Shown: positions 50,217 to 61,858 of the stretch, one piece after another
Position numbering within the stretch: the stretch's first letter is position 1
How the letters are laid out: each line of letters starts with the position of its first letter
DNA from: RPQJ01 sp963731105
GTDB lineage: Bacteria; Pseudomonadota; Gammaproteobacteria; Steroidobacterales; Steroidobacteraceae
Assembly: GCA_963731105.1 (NCBI GenBank)
Contig: CAVSUM010000004.1
Location: forward strand, 62,001 to 126,000
Length of the DNA: 64,000 nucleotides
Reading direction: 5' to 3'
Notes under the pieces: model-generated
Databases searched by the model: none
The model's input: only the letters and a program-made list of their open reading frames with translations
What the model was told of the DNA's origin: nothing
Program-made: the position numbers and the translations under genes

Positions 50217-50708
50217 ATGTCAGTCGACAGCCTGTGCCTCACTTCCTGGCGTGCACGGCCGGTGAGCTTCGTCAGCCTGATGACGCTGTACGAGAGCAAT
50301 TTCATCCGGCTGCGCGCGCTCGTCGGCGATGCGCGCCGGCTGGCCGGACGCAGCGTGTCGAGCGTCGCCGGTGACCTCGACCTGCACGTCGAGGCGCTCG
50401 AGCACAGTCCCTACACGACGATCCTGCGGCTCACGTACTTTTTCGAGTCGGCCGGGGAGGCCGCGGTCGCCGACCCGGACCTCGAGGTCCGCGTGTACCA
50501 CGACGCACGCCTCGCCGAAGCGAGCCGCTGCGCCCGCTGGGTGCGCCACCCAGGCCTCGCGGAACTGAAGGCCGGACTGCCCAACGCGCTCGGCGAACGC
50601 TGGCTGCGCAACATGCTGCTCAACAAGTGGCTCGACTACTGCACCGAGCGGGGACATCGGCTGGCGGCCGCCACGAGCGCGCCATCAGTCACGCATGGCC
50701 GCTCCTGA
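50217..50708 (+). CDS. DUF1249 protein (YqiB-like)
   Basis: A 163-residue protein of the gammaproteobacterial DUF1249 family, function unknown. The conserved pattern LMTLYESNFIRLRALV near 21-36 is followed by YTTILRLTYFFE and LEVRVYHDARLAE. It starts at ATG 50217 with a TATATT -10-like box at 50203-50208. In E. coli yqiB lies next to nudF and cpdA; here it is followed by an overlapping coiled-coil gene instead. It is restricted to gammaproteobacteria, which supports the organism call. Confidence 0.85.
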   Translation: MSVDSLCLTSWRARPVSFVSLMTLYESNFIRLRALVGDARRLAGRSVSSVAGDLDLHVEALEHSPYTTILRLTYFFESAGEAAVADPDLEVRVYHDARLAEASRCARWVRHPGLAELKAGLPNALGERWLRNMLLNKWLDYCTERGHRLAAATSAPSVTHGRS

Positions 50709-51702
50709 CAGTCTGCGCCGCCTGGCCCGTCGGCTGTCGGGGCAGGGCATGTCTGCCGAGGACGAGCGGCTGGTCGCGCTGTTTCGCAATCGCACCGAGC
50801 TGAAGAAGGAACTGAGCGCGCTCGACGACGAGCGCCATCGCCTGCTCGACCGTCTCAAGCTGCAGGAAGGCGCGACCATGCGCGTCGAGGAGCAGCTCGC
50901 TGCCCTCGAGCAGTACCTCGGCCGACCGGACGAAGGCTACAAGTGCCTGGCCTATTTCCAGTTGCGCGCCGTGTGGCGCACGGCGTCGCGCCGGCTCGAG
51001 CACTTCTCGGGCGAGCTGGCCCGCCAGCAGAAGGACCGCGAGCGCAAGCAGCAGCTGGCGGTCTTCGAGCGGGCGCGCCGCGAGCGGCTCGACGACATGG
51101 AGCGCGAGCTGAGCGAGGCGCACGTGCTCGCCGACCAGCTGCAGGCCGAGCAGAAGCTCAGCGAGCAGCGCCTCGCCAACCTGCACGGCTTCTGGAATCA
51201 CTTTCGGCGACGCCGGCTGCGTGAGTCGGTCGAGGCGCGCCGGTTCCGGATCGACGCGGCGCTCACGCAGGTCACCGACCTCGGCGACCGGCAGCACGCG
51301 ATCGCCACCGAGGCGCCGCCGGTGTTCGAGGGCCTGAGCGTCGAGGGCAGGCGCGCGGTCAATCTCGCGGTGATTGCCTATGCCGAGGCGATGCACGAGC
51401 GGCTCGCGGCGGCCGGGCTCGCCGACATGGTGCGGCAGAGCACGCTGCGTCGGGTCTACGAGACCAGCTACGGCGGCCGTGAGGAATGTCAGACGATCAT
51501 GCAGCGCGCCGGCCATGCGCTCGGCGACCTCGACCGGCTCGAGGACGACCTGGCGGATATCAAGAACCGGGCCGACCGTCTGCGCGCGACCGCGGCCTAC
51601 CGCACCGACGCCGACACCGTGCCGCTGCAGGACACGCTGCAGTCCTCGGCGCTGGTGATGCTCGAGGAATACTGGGACGTCTACAAGGCGCTGCTGCGCT
51701 GA
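50695..51702 (+). CDS. Hypothetical coiled-coil protein
   Basis: A 335-residue soluble protein not recognised. Residues about 25-70 and 100-180 are rich in E, K, R, Q and L with heptad-like spacing (for example RQQKDRERKQQLAVFERARR), so it is mainly coiled coil. The C-terminal 130 residues contain HGFWNHFRRRRLRESVEARR and a helical end. It has no signal or membrane segment. It starts inside the DUF1249 gene, 14 bases before its stop, so the two are coupled and may act together. Codon use matches the neighbours, so it appears native. Confidence 0.75.
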   Translation: MAAPDSLRRLARRLSGQGMSAEDERLVALFRNRTELKKELSALDDERHRLLDRLKLQEGATMRVEEQLAALEQYLGRPDEGYKCLAYFQLRAVWRTASRRLEHFSGELARQQKDRERKQQLAVFERARRERLDDMERELSEAHVLADQLQAEQKLSEQRLANLHGFWNHFRRRRLRESVEARRFRIDAALTQVTDLGDRQHAIATEAPPVFEGLSVEGRRAVNLAVIAYAEAMHERLAAAGLADMVRQSTLRRVYETSYGGREECQTIMQRAGHALGDLDRLEDDLADIKNRADRLRATAAYRTDADTVPLQDTLQSSALVMLEEYWDVYKALLR

Positions 51703-51741
51703 TACGGCGGCGCGACGACGCCTGCCGAATCGAATCCGAGC

Positions 51742-54700
51742 CTAGCGGCCACGGCTGGTGCCGATCGGCTGGGCGCGACCCTGGCTGAACACGCGCAGCC
51801 GCCATTCATTCAGGTCATCGAACCAGACGTAGAACATCGGCACGATCAGCAGCGACACCGCCGCCGAGAAGCCGAGCCCGCCCATGATGGCGCGCGCCAT
51901 CGGGTAGTACGCCGGACCCTCGCCGCCGCCGCCCACCTGGGCGTCGCCGATGGCGAGCGGCAGCATGCCGAGCAGCGTGGTGAGCGTGGTCATCAGGATC
52001 GGCCGCAGGCGGTCGCGGCCGGCCTGCAGGATCGCCTCGCGCCGCGGCAGCCCGGCCTCGCGCAGGTCGATCACGTGGGCGATCAGCACGATGCCGATGT
52101 TCACCACCACGCCGATCAGGATCATGAAGCCGATCATGGCCATCATGGTGATGGTGGTGCCGGTGAGCGTCAGGAACCACACCGAGCCCACGATCGCGAA
52201 CAGGATCGAGGTGATGATCGACAGCGGGTATAGCGCCGACTCGAACAGCGACGCCATCACCAGGAAGATCAGCACCACGGCCAGGATCATGTTCTGCGCC
52301 ATGGTCTTGACCGCCTTGTCGTTCTCCTCGAAGCCGCGGCCGAACTTCCAGCGTGTAGCCGGGGGGCAGCGGATAGTCGTCCATGATCGGCTGCACGCGC
52401 AGGCGTGCCTCCTCCATCGTGGTGCCCTTGCCGAGGTTGGCGTTGATCGTGACGGTGGTCAGGCGGTTGACGCGCTCGATCTGCCGGTCGCTCGGCCGCA
52501 CCACGAAATCGGCGACCGCGCCGAGCTCGGTGCGCGACCCGTCGGCGAGCATGATCGGCACCTTGCCGAGGTCGTCGACCGACTGGCGGTCATTCTCGCG
52601 GAACGCGAGGCGCATGGTGATCTCGCGCTCGCTGGTGCGCAGCTCCGGCAGGCGGTCGCCGCGCATCGCACCAGCCACGGTCAAGGCGATCTGCTGCGTG
52701 GTCAGGCCGAGCTGCGAGGCGCGGTCGCGGTTCACGATGACCTGAACTTCCTGCTCGCCGGTGCCGGCCTCGGAACGCACGGCTTCGAGTCCCGGCACGC
52801 TCGACAGGCGCTTGGCGACGTCGTGCGACAGCCCCGCGAGCCGCTCGGTGGACTCGCCGGTCAGCTGCAGCGTAAACGCGGTCGCACCCGCCGCGCCCAT
52901 GTCGAACTGGAAGCTCGGCTTGCCGATGATGATCTCGGGCATGCCTTCGACCACGCGCCGCATCACTTCCTCGGGCGCCACGGTCGCCTGTTCCTTGGGC
53001 TTGAGGTAGAGCCGCGTCGACGCACCGTCCGACACCCAGAACGAGTAATAGGTGTCGATGTCGAAGCGCTCCTTGTTCGCCTCGAGGTAGGTCTCGACGC
53101 GCTTGACCGCTTCCTCCACCCGGTCCATCGGGTAGGAGCCGTTGATGTGGTAAGCCAGCATCAGCGTGCGACTCGCTTCCTGCGGGAACGGGTCCACCTT
53201 GGCGAGCTTGAGCGCGAACAGCGGCACGGGCGAGGCGAGCAGCAGCAGCGTGATCGCCGCCATCGTCTTCGGGTGCCCGAGCGCCCAGTCGAGCGTCGCG
53301 GTGTAGCGTCGCTGCAGGCGGCCGAACAGCGAGGTACTCGACACCTCCGGCGGCGGCGGCATGCGCGCGGTCAGCATCGGGATCAGCGTCTGCGCCACCA
53401 CCAGCGAGGCGAGCATCGCCACGACGATCGGCACGGCGACGTGCACCAGGAAGATCGACATCTGGTTCTTCTCGCCGAACAGCAGCGGCAGGAACACGAT
53501 GATGGTCGAGAACGTGCCGGCCAGCGTCGCCACGCCCACTTCCTTGACGCCGGCGACGGTGGCCTCCATCGGCCGGTCCGGCATCAGCTGCCGGTGGCGG
53601 AACACGCTCTCGGTGATCACCACGGCGTTGTCCACCAGCATGCCGATCGCGAGCAGCATGCCCATCATGGTGAGGATGTTGAGCGTGAAGCCCAGGAAGT
53701 ACATGGCGCCCAGCGTCACCAGCAGCGACGCCGGCACGGCCAGCGACACGATCAGCGTGGTCGGCAGGTGGCGCAGGAACAGCAGCAGCATGAAGAAGCT
53801 GAGCACGGCGCCCACCAGCCCGGCGTTGCGCAGCTCGCGCAGCGACTGGCGGATGCTGTCCGCCTGGTTGCCCACCACCAGGATCTCGACGCCCTGCAGC
53901 TGCGGAGCCTGGCGCGCCAGCTCGATCGCCTCCATCACGCGGTCCGCCACGTCGACGACGTTGGCCTGCGTGGACTTGAACACGTCGATGCCGACCGCGG
54001 GCCGGCCGTCCATGCGCCGGCCGACGCCGAGGTCGGGCGCCACCAGCTCGATCTGCGCCACGTCCGCGAGCCGCACGCCGTTGCGCACCAGCAGGTTGCG
54101 CACGTCGGCCACCGAGCGGAACTCGCCGACCGGCCGCACCGTGAAGCGCTGGCCGTTCTCGGTGATCTGGCCCGCGCTCACGGAGAAGTTGCTGCGCTCG
54201 AGCAGGCGGCGCAACTCCTGCACGTCGATGCCGTAAGCCGCGAGCCGGTCCGGCTCGATCAGCACCCGCAGCTCGCGCGGCTCGACGCCCTGCAGCTCGA
54301 CGCGCGCGACGCCGTCGAGCCGCTCGATCGGCCGCTTCAGGAATTTTTCCAGCGTGTCGTACTGGTCGGTGAGGTCCTGCTCGGAGGCGATGCGGATTAC
54401 CGTGACTGGCTGGTCCGACGCGCTGAACGAGAACATCAGGATGCGGTCCGCCGCTGCGGGCAGCTGCGGGCGGATCGAGTCGATCTTGGTGCGCACTTCG
54501 AAGGCCGCGGTCTCGGGGTCGCGGTCCCAGCTGAACTGCACCGAGAACTCCGCCTCGTCCGAGCCGGCGGTGGCGCGGATTTCCTCGATGCCGGACAGCG
54601 TGGCGAGCGCCTCCTCGACCGGGCGCACCACCAGCTGCTCCATTTCCTCGGGCGTCGAGCCCGGGTAGGGGATGATGATCCGCATGCCCGGGAAACTGAT

Positions 54701-54817
54701 GTCGGGCATGGCCTCGAGCCGCAGCAGCCGCGTGGCGATCAGGCCGACCGCCAGCACGGCCAGCGCAATCATGACGGTCGTCACCGGGCGCTGCAGGGCG
54801 AGCTGCGTGTGGCGCAT
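51742..54817 (-). CDS. RND efflux transporter (AcrB family, frameshifted)
   Basis: Proton-driven inner-membrane pump of the AcrB/AcrD/AcrF family. The N-terminal part starts MRHTQLALQRPVTTVMIAL and has the membrane motif AIGMLVDNAVVITESVF. The frame breaks at about 52351, where an extra base separates LPPGYT from WKFGRGFEENDKAVKTM. The last six membrane helices continue from MAQNMILAVVLIF to 51742. Repair gives 1024 residues, typical. It is the last gene of a three-gene operon and begins ten bases after the preceding transporter. No outer-membrane TolC-type gene is adjacent. Substrates unknown. Confidence 0.92.
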
Positions 54818-54827
54818 CGGGTCTTCC

Positions 54828-57800
54828 TCAGCCGGCGGCCGGCGCTGCGGCCGGCGCGGCCACCGCGCCATGTTGCGGATAGGTCTTGCGGTCGAGCACC
54901 GCGTACACCACCGGGATGACCAGCAGCGTGAGGAACGTGGTCAGCAGCACGCCGCCGATCACCGTGATCGCCATCGGCGCACGCACCTCGGCGCCCTCGC
55001 CGAGGCCGAGCGCCATCGGCAGCAGGCCCAGGATGGTCGTGAGCTTGGTGATCAGGATCGGCCGCAGGCGCAGCGTGCCCGCCTCGACGATCGCTTCGTG
55101 CCTGGACAGGCCGCGTTCGCGTGCCTGGTTCACCGCGTCGATCAGCACGATCGACTGGTTGACCACGATGCCCGCCAGCATGATCAGGCCGATGTAGGCC
55201 ACCACGTTCACCGTGGTGCCGGTGAGCCACAGCGCCCAGATCGCGCCCGTGATCGCGAGCGGGATGGTGAGCAGGATCACGAACGGGTGCACCAGCGACT
55301 CGAACTGCGAGGCCATCACCAGGTAGACGAGGAAGATCGCGAGCAGCAGCACGAACTGCATGGAGCGGAACGAGTCCTGCATTTCCTCGCTCTGGCCGGA
55401 GAGGAACGACGTCGTGCCGACCGGCACCGGCACCTCGGCGACGATCTCGCGCAGCGCGGTCACCGCCGAGCCGAGGTCGCCCTGGGCGAGGTTGGCGGAG
55501 ATCACCGCGACGCGCTCCTGGCCGACGCGGCGTACCTCGGCCGGCCCCACCGCGAGTTGCACGTCGGCGACGGCGCTCAACGGCACCGGTGAGTCGGTGC
55601 CCGGGTTGACGATCAGGTTACGGATCTCCTCGAGCGACGCGGCGCGGGTGTCCACGCTGCGCACCAGCACGTCGATCTGCTTGTCGCGCAGCTTGTAGCG
55701 GGTGGCGACCTCGCCGCGCACGCTGTTCACGACACGGTCGGCGACGTCACGCACCACCAGCCCGAGCTGCGAGGCGCGCTCCTGGTCGAACACGATCTGG
55801 ATCTCCGGGTTGCCGGCCTCGACCGTGGTCTTCACGTCGGCGAAGCGGTCGTCGGCAGCCATGCGGGCACGGATCGCCTCGGCGGCCACCTGCAGTCGCT
55901 CGAGGTCGTAGCCAGACACGATCACCTCGAGTGGCGTAGAAAGGCTGAACAGCGCCGGCCGGCTGAACCGGTACTGAACGCCGGGCATGCGCCTCGAGGC
56001 TGGTGCGCAGCGTAGCCATCGCGGCCTCCTCGTCGTCCCGGCCGGCGCCGCCGCTCAGGGTGACGCTCAGGCGTCCGGTATTCTCGCCGGCATCGACCGG
56101 GTTGGCGTCGAGGCGATTGCCGGTGCCCGCGACCGAGTAGGCGAGGGCGACGTCGCCGATCGCCGCGCTCGCCCGCTGCACGGCCAGCACCGAGCGGTCG
56201 GTCTGCTCGAGCGGTGTGCCGGGCGCCAGGCGCAGGTCGACATTGAACTCGCCCTGCGACATCTGCGGGATCAACTCGGTGCCTAGTCGCGGCGCGATCA
56301 CCGCCAGCGTGAACACGAACAGCCCGAGCGCGCTGCCGATGGTGATCCCCGGGTGGGACAGCGCCCAGCGGATCGCGCCCGGATAGCGCGACTCCGCCCA
56401 GCCGTTCAGCGCCTGGGTCATGCGCACCAGTGGGCTCAGCAACAGGCGCATCGCCGCGGCGACCCAGCCGCCGACCCGGCGCAGTGCCCCGGCGATTGCG
56501 GCCAGTGCGCGGTCGATGCGCCGGGGCGCACGGTTGGCCGCCGCAGCCGTGCCGGCGTCCGTGTGGCCGCGCCGCGCGACCCGTCCGGCGGCCAGCATCG
56601 GCACGAGCGTCAGCGCGACGACGAGCGAGATTACCAGCGCGAAAGTCACCGTGAGCGACTGGTCCTTGAACAACTGGCCCGAAATGCCGGTGATGAACAC
56701 CATCGGGAAGAACACGGCCACCGAGGTGAGCGTCGAAGCGGTCACCGCGGTCGCGACCTCGCCCGTGCCGAGCCGCGCGGCCTCGACCCGCTCGACGCCG
56801 TGCTCCTGCTTGCGCACGATGCTCTCGAGCACCACGACCGCGTTGTCCACCAGCATGCCGACCGCGAGCGCGATGCCGCCGAGCGACATGATGTTGAGCG
56901 TGACGTCGAACGCGTACATCAGCACGAAGGTGCCGAGCACCGATACCGGGATGGCGATGCCGGTGATCAGCGTCGCGCGCGCGTCGCGCAGGAAGGCGTA
57001 CAACACCAGGATGGCGAGCAGGCCGCCGAGCAGCGCGGCCGACTTGACCTCGCCGATCGCCGCCGCGATGAATTTCGACTGGTCGTAGACCGGCCGGATC
57101 TCCGTGCCCTCGGGCAGCGACTTGCTGAGGGCCTCGATGCGGCTCATCACGCCGGCGGCGAGTGCCACGGTGTTGGCGTCGCCTTCCTTGTAGACCGCAA
57201 GCTCGATGGCCTCGCGGCCGTCGACGCGGGTGATGGCCTCGCGGTCCTTGTAGCCGCTCGACACCGTGGCGACATCGCGCAGGTACACGGGCCGCCCGTC
57301 GCGCGTCGCGATGATGGCGTTCGCCATCTGCTCGATCGACTGGAACTCGTTCAGCGTGCGCACCAGGAAGCGCTGCGTGCCCTGCTCGAGGCGGCCGCCC
57401 GACAGGTTGACGTTCTCGGCCCGGATGCGCCGCGTCACCGCGTCGATCGACAGGCCGAGCTGCGCCAGCTTCTGCTGGTCGACGAACACCTGCACCTCGT
57501 CCTCGTAGCCGCCGCTCACCTTGACGGCAGCCGAGCCCTCGACGGCCTCGAGGTCGGGCTTGAGGCGGTCGTCGGCGAAGCGGCGCAGCGCCTTGAGGCG
57601 GTCGATGGTTTCCTCCTGCGTCGCGTCCTGCTTGTCGAGGAACGCGAGGCGCATCACCGGCTCGCTCGACGGGTCGAAGCGCAGCAGCAGCGGGCGCTTG
57701 GCCTCGAGCGGCAGCTGCAGCAGGTCGAGCTTCTCGCGCACGTCGATGCCGGCGAGGTCCATGTCGGTGCCCCACACGAACTCGAGCGTCACGTCGGACT

Positions 57801-58062
57801 GGCCGGCGCGCGACACCGAGCGCACCTGGCGCACGTTGCGGATGATGCTCACCGCTTCCTCGACCGGCCGCGTCACCAGCGTCTCGAGCTCGAGCGGCGC
57901 CGCGCCGGGCAGCTCGGTGCGGATGGTCAGCGTGGGGTAGGAGAGGTCGGGCAGCAGGTTCAGGTTGAGGCGCGACAGCGACACGAACCCGAACAGCGCG
58001 ATCGCCACGGTGCACATGATCACGGTCACGCGCCGCCGGATCGCAAAGTCGATCAGCTGCAT
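54828..58062 (-). CDS. RND efflux transporter (AcrB family, frameshifted)
   Basis: A second, distinct AcrB-type pump subunit. It starts MQLIDFAIRRRVTVIMCTV and has GMLVDNAVVVLESIVRK in helix 4. The frame breaks at about 55989 (extra G on the plus strand) between TSLEA and MPGVQYRFSRPALF. Repair gives 1077 residues. The C-terminal half carries YIGLIMLAGIVVNQSIV. Two pump genes behind one adaptor gene suggest a heteromeric pump of the MdtBC type, which combines two RND proteins. It overlaps nothing; its start is 43 bases from the adaptor stop. Confidence 0.92.
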
Positions 58063-58105
58063 GGTCTTCCCCGGAGGCTGGCGGCGGATCGCGCGCCGGT
58101 GACGG

Positions 58106-59209
58106 CTACTTGGACTTGGCCTGGGCAGGCGGCGGGCTGCCGGCGGGGGCGGCGGCGTCCACCACCTTCACCGCCGTGCCGGTCTTGAGGCCGGCCTGGC
58201 CGACGACCACCACGCGCTCGTCGCCCTTGAGGCCCGCGACCACTTCCACCCAGCCGTTGCTGGCGAGGCCGGTGTCGATCGGACGCTGCTCGGCCTTGTC
58301 GCCGTTCACCACGAACACGGACAGCGAGCCGTCCGCGTCGACGATCGCGCTGCGCGGCAGTTGCAGCGCATCCTCGCGCCGCTCGTAGACGATGTTGACG
58401 CGGGCGAACATGCCGGGCTTGAGGCGGCGGGTCGGGTCCTTGACCTCGACACGCGCGCGGAAGGTGCCGGTCTTCGGGTCCACGGTGGGACTGATGCGCG
58501 AGATGATGCCGGTGAAGCGTTCGCCGCCGAGCGCATCGACCAGCACGTCCGCGGCCTGCTGCGGCGCCAGCTTGCGGAACTCCTTCTCCGGGATGTGCAC
58601 GTAGGCCACCAGCGGGTCCATGTTCGTCACGTGGAAGGTGGGCGCATTCGGCGCGATGGTGTTGCCGAGCTTGATGTGGCGCGCCGACACCACGCCGTCG
58701 ATCGGCGCGCGGATCTCGGTGTAGCTCAGCTCGAGGCGGGCGCGGTCGTAGGACGCGCGCAGCGCATCGAGGTCGAACTTGGCGTTCTCCGCGGTGCCCT
58801 TGGCGACCAGTCCCTTTTCGCTCAGTTCCAGCTGCCGCTTGTAGTCGCGCTCGAGCTTGCGCAGGTTGGCCTCGGTCTGCGCCACCTCGAGCCGCAGGCG
58901 GTCGCCGTCGAGCCGCGCCAGCACCTGGCCGGACCGCACGCTGTCGCCTTCCTCGACATAGAGCTGGCGGACCTCGCCGCCCACCTTGGCCACCACCTCG
59001 GCTTCCTCGTGCGCCTCGATGGGCGCAGTGCCGGAATACACCGCGACGATCGGCGCGCGGCGCAGCGCCTGCACCTCGACCGGGACGGCGGTGTCGGCGG
59101 CGGCGTCCTTGCTCTTGTCTTTGGCCTTGCCGTTGCTGCAGCCGACGGCGAGGGCCGCCGCACAGGCCAGCAGGACGGGCACACGGACGCTGAAACGAGT
59201 AATCGTCAC
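58106..59209 (-). CDS. RND periplasmic adaptor (membrane fusion) lipoprotein
   Basis: Links the inner-membrane pump to an outer-membrane channel. It has 367 residues from GTG 59209. The lipobox is AVGC, so it is anchored as a lipoprotein. The barrel-sandwich domain (VVAKVGGEVRQLYVEEGDSV) and alpha-helical hairpin (LRKLERDYKRQLEL) are followed by beta-barrel and membrane-proximal domains. An ATG at 59233 would add eight residues but lies only about six bases after the predicted transcription start, so the GTG with its GGGGAT ribosome site is preferred. It is first of the adaptor-pump-pump operon. Confidence 0.9.
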   Translation of the reverse strand: MTITRFSVRVPVLLACAAALAVGCSNGKAKDKSKDAAADTAVPVEVQALRRAPIVAVYSGTAPIEAHEEAEVVAKVGGEVRQLYVEEGDSVRSGQVLARLDGDRLRLEVAQTEANLRKLERDYKRQLELSEKGLVAKGTAENAKFDLDALRASYDRARLELSYTEIRAPIDGVVSARHIKLGNTIAPNAPTFHVTNMDPLVAYVHIPEKEFRKLAPQQAADVLVDALGGERFTGIISRISPTVDPKTGTFRARVEVKDPTRRLKPGMFARVNIVYERREDALQLPRSAIVDADGSLSVFVVNGDKAEQRPIDTGLASNGWVEVVAGLKGDERVVVVGQAGLKTGTAVKVVDAAAPAGSPPPAQAKSK

Positions 59210-59245
59210 GATCGGATCCCCAGATGGAGTCATCGAATTGCGGAA

Positions 59246-59283
59246 ATGTAATAGGTCTTTAGTGTTGTAGTCAAGTACAACAC
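59246..59283 (-). promoter_or_regulatory. RND operon promoter with overlapping operator palindrome
   Basis: On the minus strand, TTGACT (59269-59274) and TTACAT (59246-59251) are spaced by 17 bases. A perfect 8-bp inverted repeat GTGTTGTA-N6-TACAACAC (59262-59283) covers the -35. This is the layout of a TetR- or MarR-type repressor site. No such regulator gene is adjacent. Confidence 0.7.
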
Positions 59284-59319
59284 CAAGTGGACGCTGGGGC
59301 CAGGCGCCCCGCGCGCGGT

Positions 59320-61403
59320 CTAGTTCCCGGCCTTGGCCCGTGCCAGGTGACGGGGCTCGACCACCACCAGGTCGGCGGTGATCTGCGCAGCCTCGCCCAG
59401 GATCACGTCCGGCCGGTCCTCGATCTTCTCGGCATCGTCGAGTGCCTCTTCGCCGACGGCGGCGCGACGGTCGTTCTCGCGCATCAATTCGCCGTGGGTC
59501 AGCGTCTTGCGCTCCTCGCGCCGCTGCTCGAGGTTGAGCGAGATCGACTTCTGGTCGCGCATCTTCTCGATCGTCGCGACCTCGGCGACCAGGTGCTGGA
59601 AGTCCGGGTCCCCGCGATGCGCTGCTCGTGCAGCCGCTGCAGGTCGACGATCACCTGGCCCTGCGTACCCTCGGGGCGGTACTGCGCCGGGCGGATGCGG
59701 TTCCACGGCAGCGCGGCATCCCGCGAGCTCTCGCCGACTTCCTCGGCATCGATGGCGGAGGGCAGCCGCACGTCGGGCTCGACGCCGCGGTTCTGGGTCG
59801 TGTCGCCCGTGACCCGGTAGTACATGCCGATGGTGACGGTGAGCTGGCCGTAGCCCGGGTCCTGCCCGAGCGCGTAGCGGTCGAGCGGGTAGAGGTTCTG
59901 CACCGTGCCCTTGCCGTAGGTCTCCTGGCCGATCACGATGCCGCGCCCGTAGTCCTGCATCGCCGCCGCGAAGATCTCCGAGGCGGAGGCGCTGAAACGG
60001 TCCACCAGGATGGTGAGCGGGCCGCGGTAGACGGCGTCGTCGGCGTCCGACTGCAGCACCTCGACACGGCCGCCGGTCTCGCGCACCTGCACGACCGCAC
60101 CGCGATCCACGAACAGGTTCACGAGGCTGATCGCCTCGTTCAGGTGGCCGCCGCCGTTCTCGCGCAGGTCGAGCACCAGGCCGTCGATGCCGCCCTCGGC
60201 CTCGAACTCCTGCAGCAGCTTCTGCACGTCGCGGGTGGTGCTGCGGTAGTCGTCGTTGCCGGCCGTGCGCGCGTCGAAGTCCTGGTAGAAGGACGGCACC
60301 GTGATCACGCCGACGCGCAGCTTGCGGCCGTCGCGCTCGATGGTGCGCAGTTCCTTCTTGGCAGCCTGCGACTCGAGCGTGATCTTGGCGCGCGGCAGCA
60401 CGAGCACGCGCTCGGCCGCGTCCGCCGTGGCCTTGCCGGGCTGGATCTGCAGGCGCACGAACGAACCCTGCGGGCCGCGAATCAGCGCCACGACGTCGTC
60501 GAGGCGCCAGCCGACCACGTCCACCATCTCGCCGGACTTGCCCTGGCCCACCGCGATGATGCGGTCGGTGGCCTTGAGCTCGCCGTTACGCTGCGCCGAG
60601 CCGCCCGGGATGATGTCCATGATCGTCACGTAGTCGTCGATGATCTGCAGCGAGGCGCCGATGCCCTCGTAGGACAGGCTCATCTGGATGCGGTACTCCT
60701 CGGAATTGCGCGGCGAGAAGTAGCCCGAGTGCGGGTCGAAGACGTGGGCGAAGGAGTTCATGAACAGCTCGAACACGTCGTCCGAGGTGATCTGCTCGCC
60801 GCGCTTCGCGGCGCGCTCGTAGCGCTTCTGCAGCACGTCGCGCGCCTCGGGCCAGGTCTTGCCGGCGAGCATCAGCGAGATGGCGTCGTTCTTGACGCGC
60901 TTGCGCCACAGCTCGTCGAGCTCCGCGCTGTCCTTGGCCCAGGGCGCCTTGCGCCGGTCGAACTCGAAGCTCTCGTCGAGCGTGAAGTCGGGCTCCTGCT
61001 TGAGCGCCTCGAGCGCGAACTTCATGCGCTCGCGGCTGCGTTGCTGGAAGCGGTTGAAGATCGTGAATGCCGGGTCGAGCTTGCCGTCGGTGACCGCGTC
61101 GTCGAGCTGGTAGCGGTAGCGCTCGAAGTCGGCGATGTCGGAGGCGAGGAAGTAGCTGCGCGCGCCATCGAGCGACTCGAGGTAGCGGTCGAGCACCAGC
61201 GAGGACACCGGGTCGTTGACCGGCGCCTGGCGATAGTGCGAGCGCTCGAACATGCTGCCGACGAGGCGTGCAACCCGCGACTGCCGCTCGGTGGGCGCGA
61301 ATTCCACCGCGGCGGCCGCCGACGGCACGCGAGCCGTGCCGAGCAGCAGCGTCGCCAGGGCGACGACGATGGCGGCCAGCGCCAGCGGTCCGACGCGGCG
61401 CAT
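59320..61403 (-). CDS. prc: Carboxy-terminal processing (tail-specific) protease Prc (frameshifted)
   Basis: Periplasmic serine protease that trims C-termini and regulates murein hydrolases. The start is the ATG complementary to 61401-61403; residues 1-33 are a signal sequence. A PDZ domain spans about 240-320 (SYEGIGASLQIIDDYVTIMD). The protease core has DLRENGGGHL, the catalytic serine in FSASASEIFA and the lysine in ETYGKGTVQ. Near the C-terminus a run of four C at 59610-59613 should probably be five, because the frame slips after QRIAG and resumes DPDFQHLVAEV. Repair gives 694 residues, matching E. coli Prc in size. Confidence 0.93.
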
Positions 61404-61545
61404 GGCCGAGCGTTGCGAGCCCGTCTCGTCCGGGCGATCTGCCTGATACACTTTGCGACTACCTCGACCGAACAGGTCAGGAACAAGGCTAAAGACAGCC
61501 CCGGCCCCAATCAAGGGCGGGGCAGCATACACGCGGACAGGTCAC

Positions 61546-61839
61546 ATGCGCCCGCTCACCGTTCTCACCGGCATCGTGCTCGGCTCGTCGGCCGCGACCA
61601 GTTTCGGCCTGGCGGCGACCCTGGTGGTGTTCCTGGTCCTGGCGGACGAGCATCCGCAGTTCCGGACCGAACTGCCGTTGCTGGCGGTGTACCTGGCCAT
61701 CTTCCTCGGTTTGACAGCGCTGGCCGGCATCAGTTTCGTCGGCCTGGCACGGGAGCGGCCGTGGCGTCGCTGGGCGCAGGCCGCCCTCTGGGCGACGCTG
61801 AGCCTGCTGGCGGCCGTCTACTGGCAGACCCGCGGTTGA
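61546..61839 (+). CDS. Small membrane protein, unknown
   Basis: A 97-residue protein from ATG 61546 with three to four hydrophobic segments (for example AATLVVFLVLA, LLAVYLAIFLGL and ALWATLSLLAAVY). No family recognised. It faces away from prc and is followed by a convergent small gene. Codon use matches surroundings. Confidence 0.6.
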   Translation: MRPLTVLTGIVLGSSAATSFGLAATLVVFLVLADEHPQFRTELPLLAVYLAIFLGLTALAGISFVGLARERPWRRWAQAALWATLSLLAAVYWQTRG

Positions 61840-61858
61840 GAAGGGGAGCCCAGGCGCG

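Noticed and set aside
51950..54919. A 989-residue open frame on the plus strand
   Set aside because: It lies wholly antisense to an RND pump gene and has the Arg/His/Asp-rich composition of GC-rich shadow frames, with no family resemblance.
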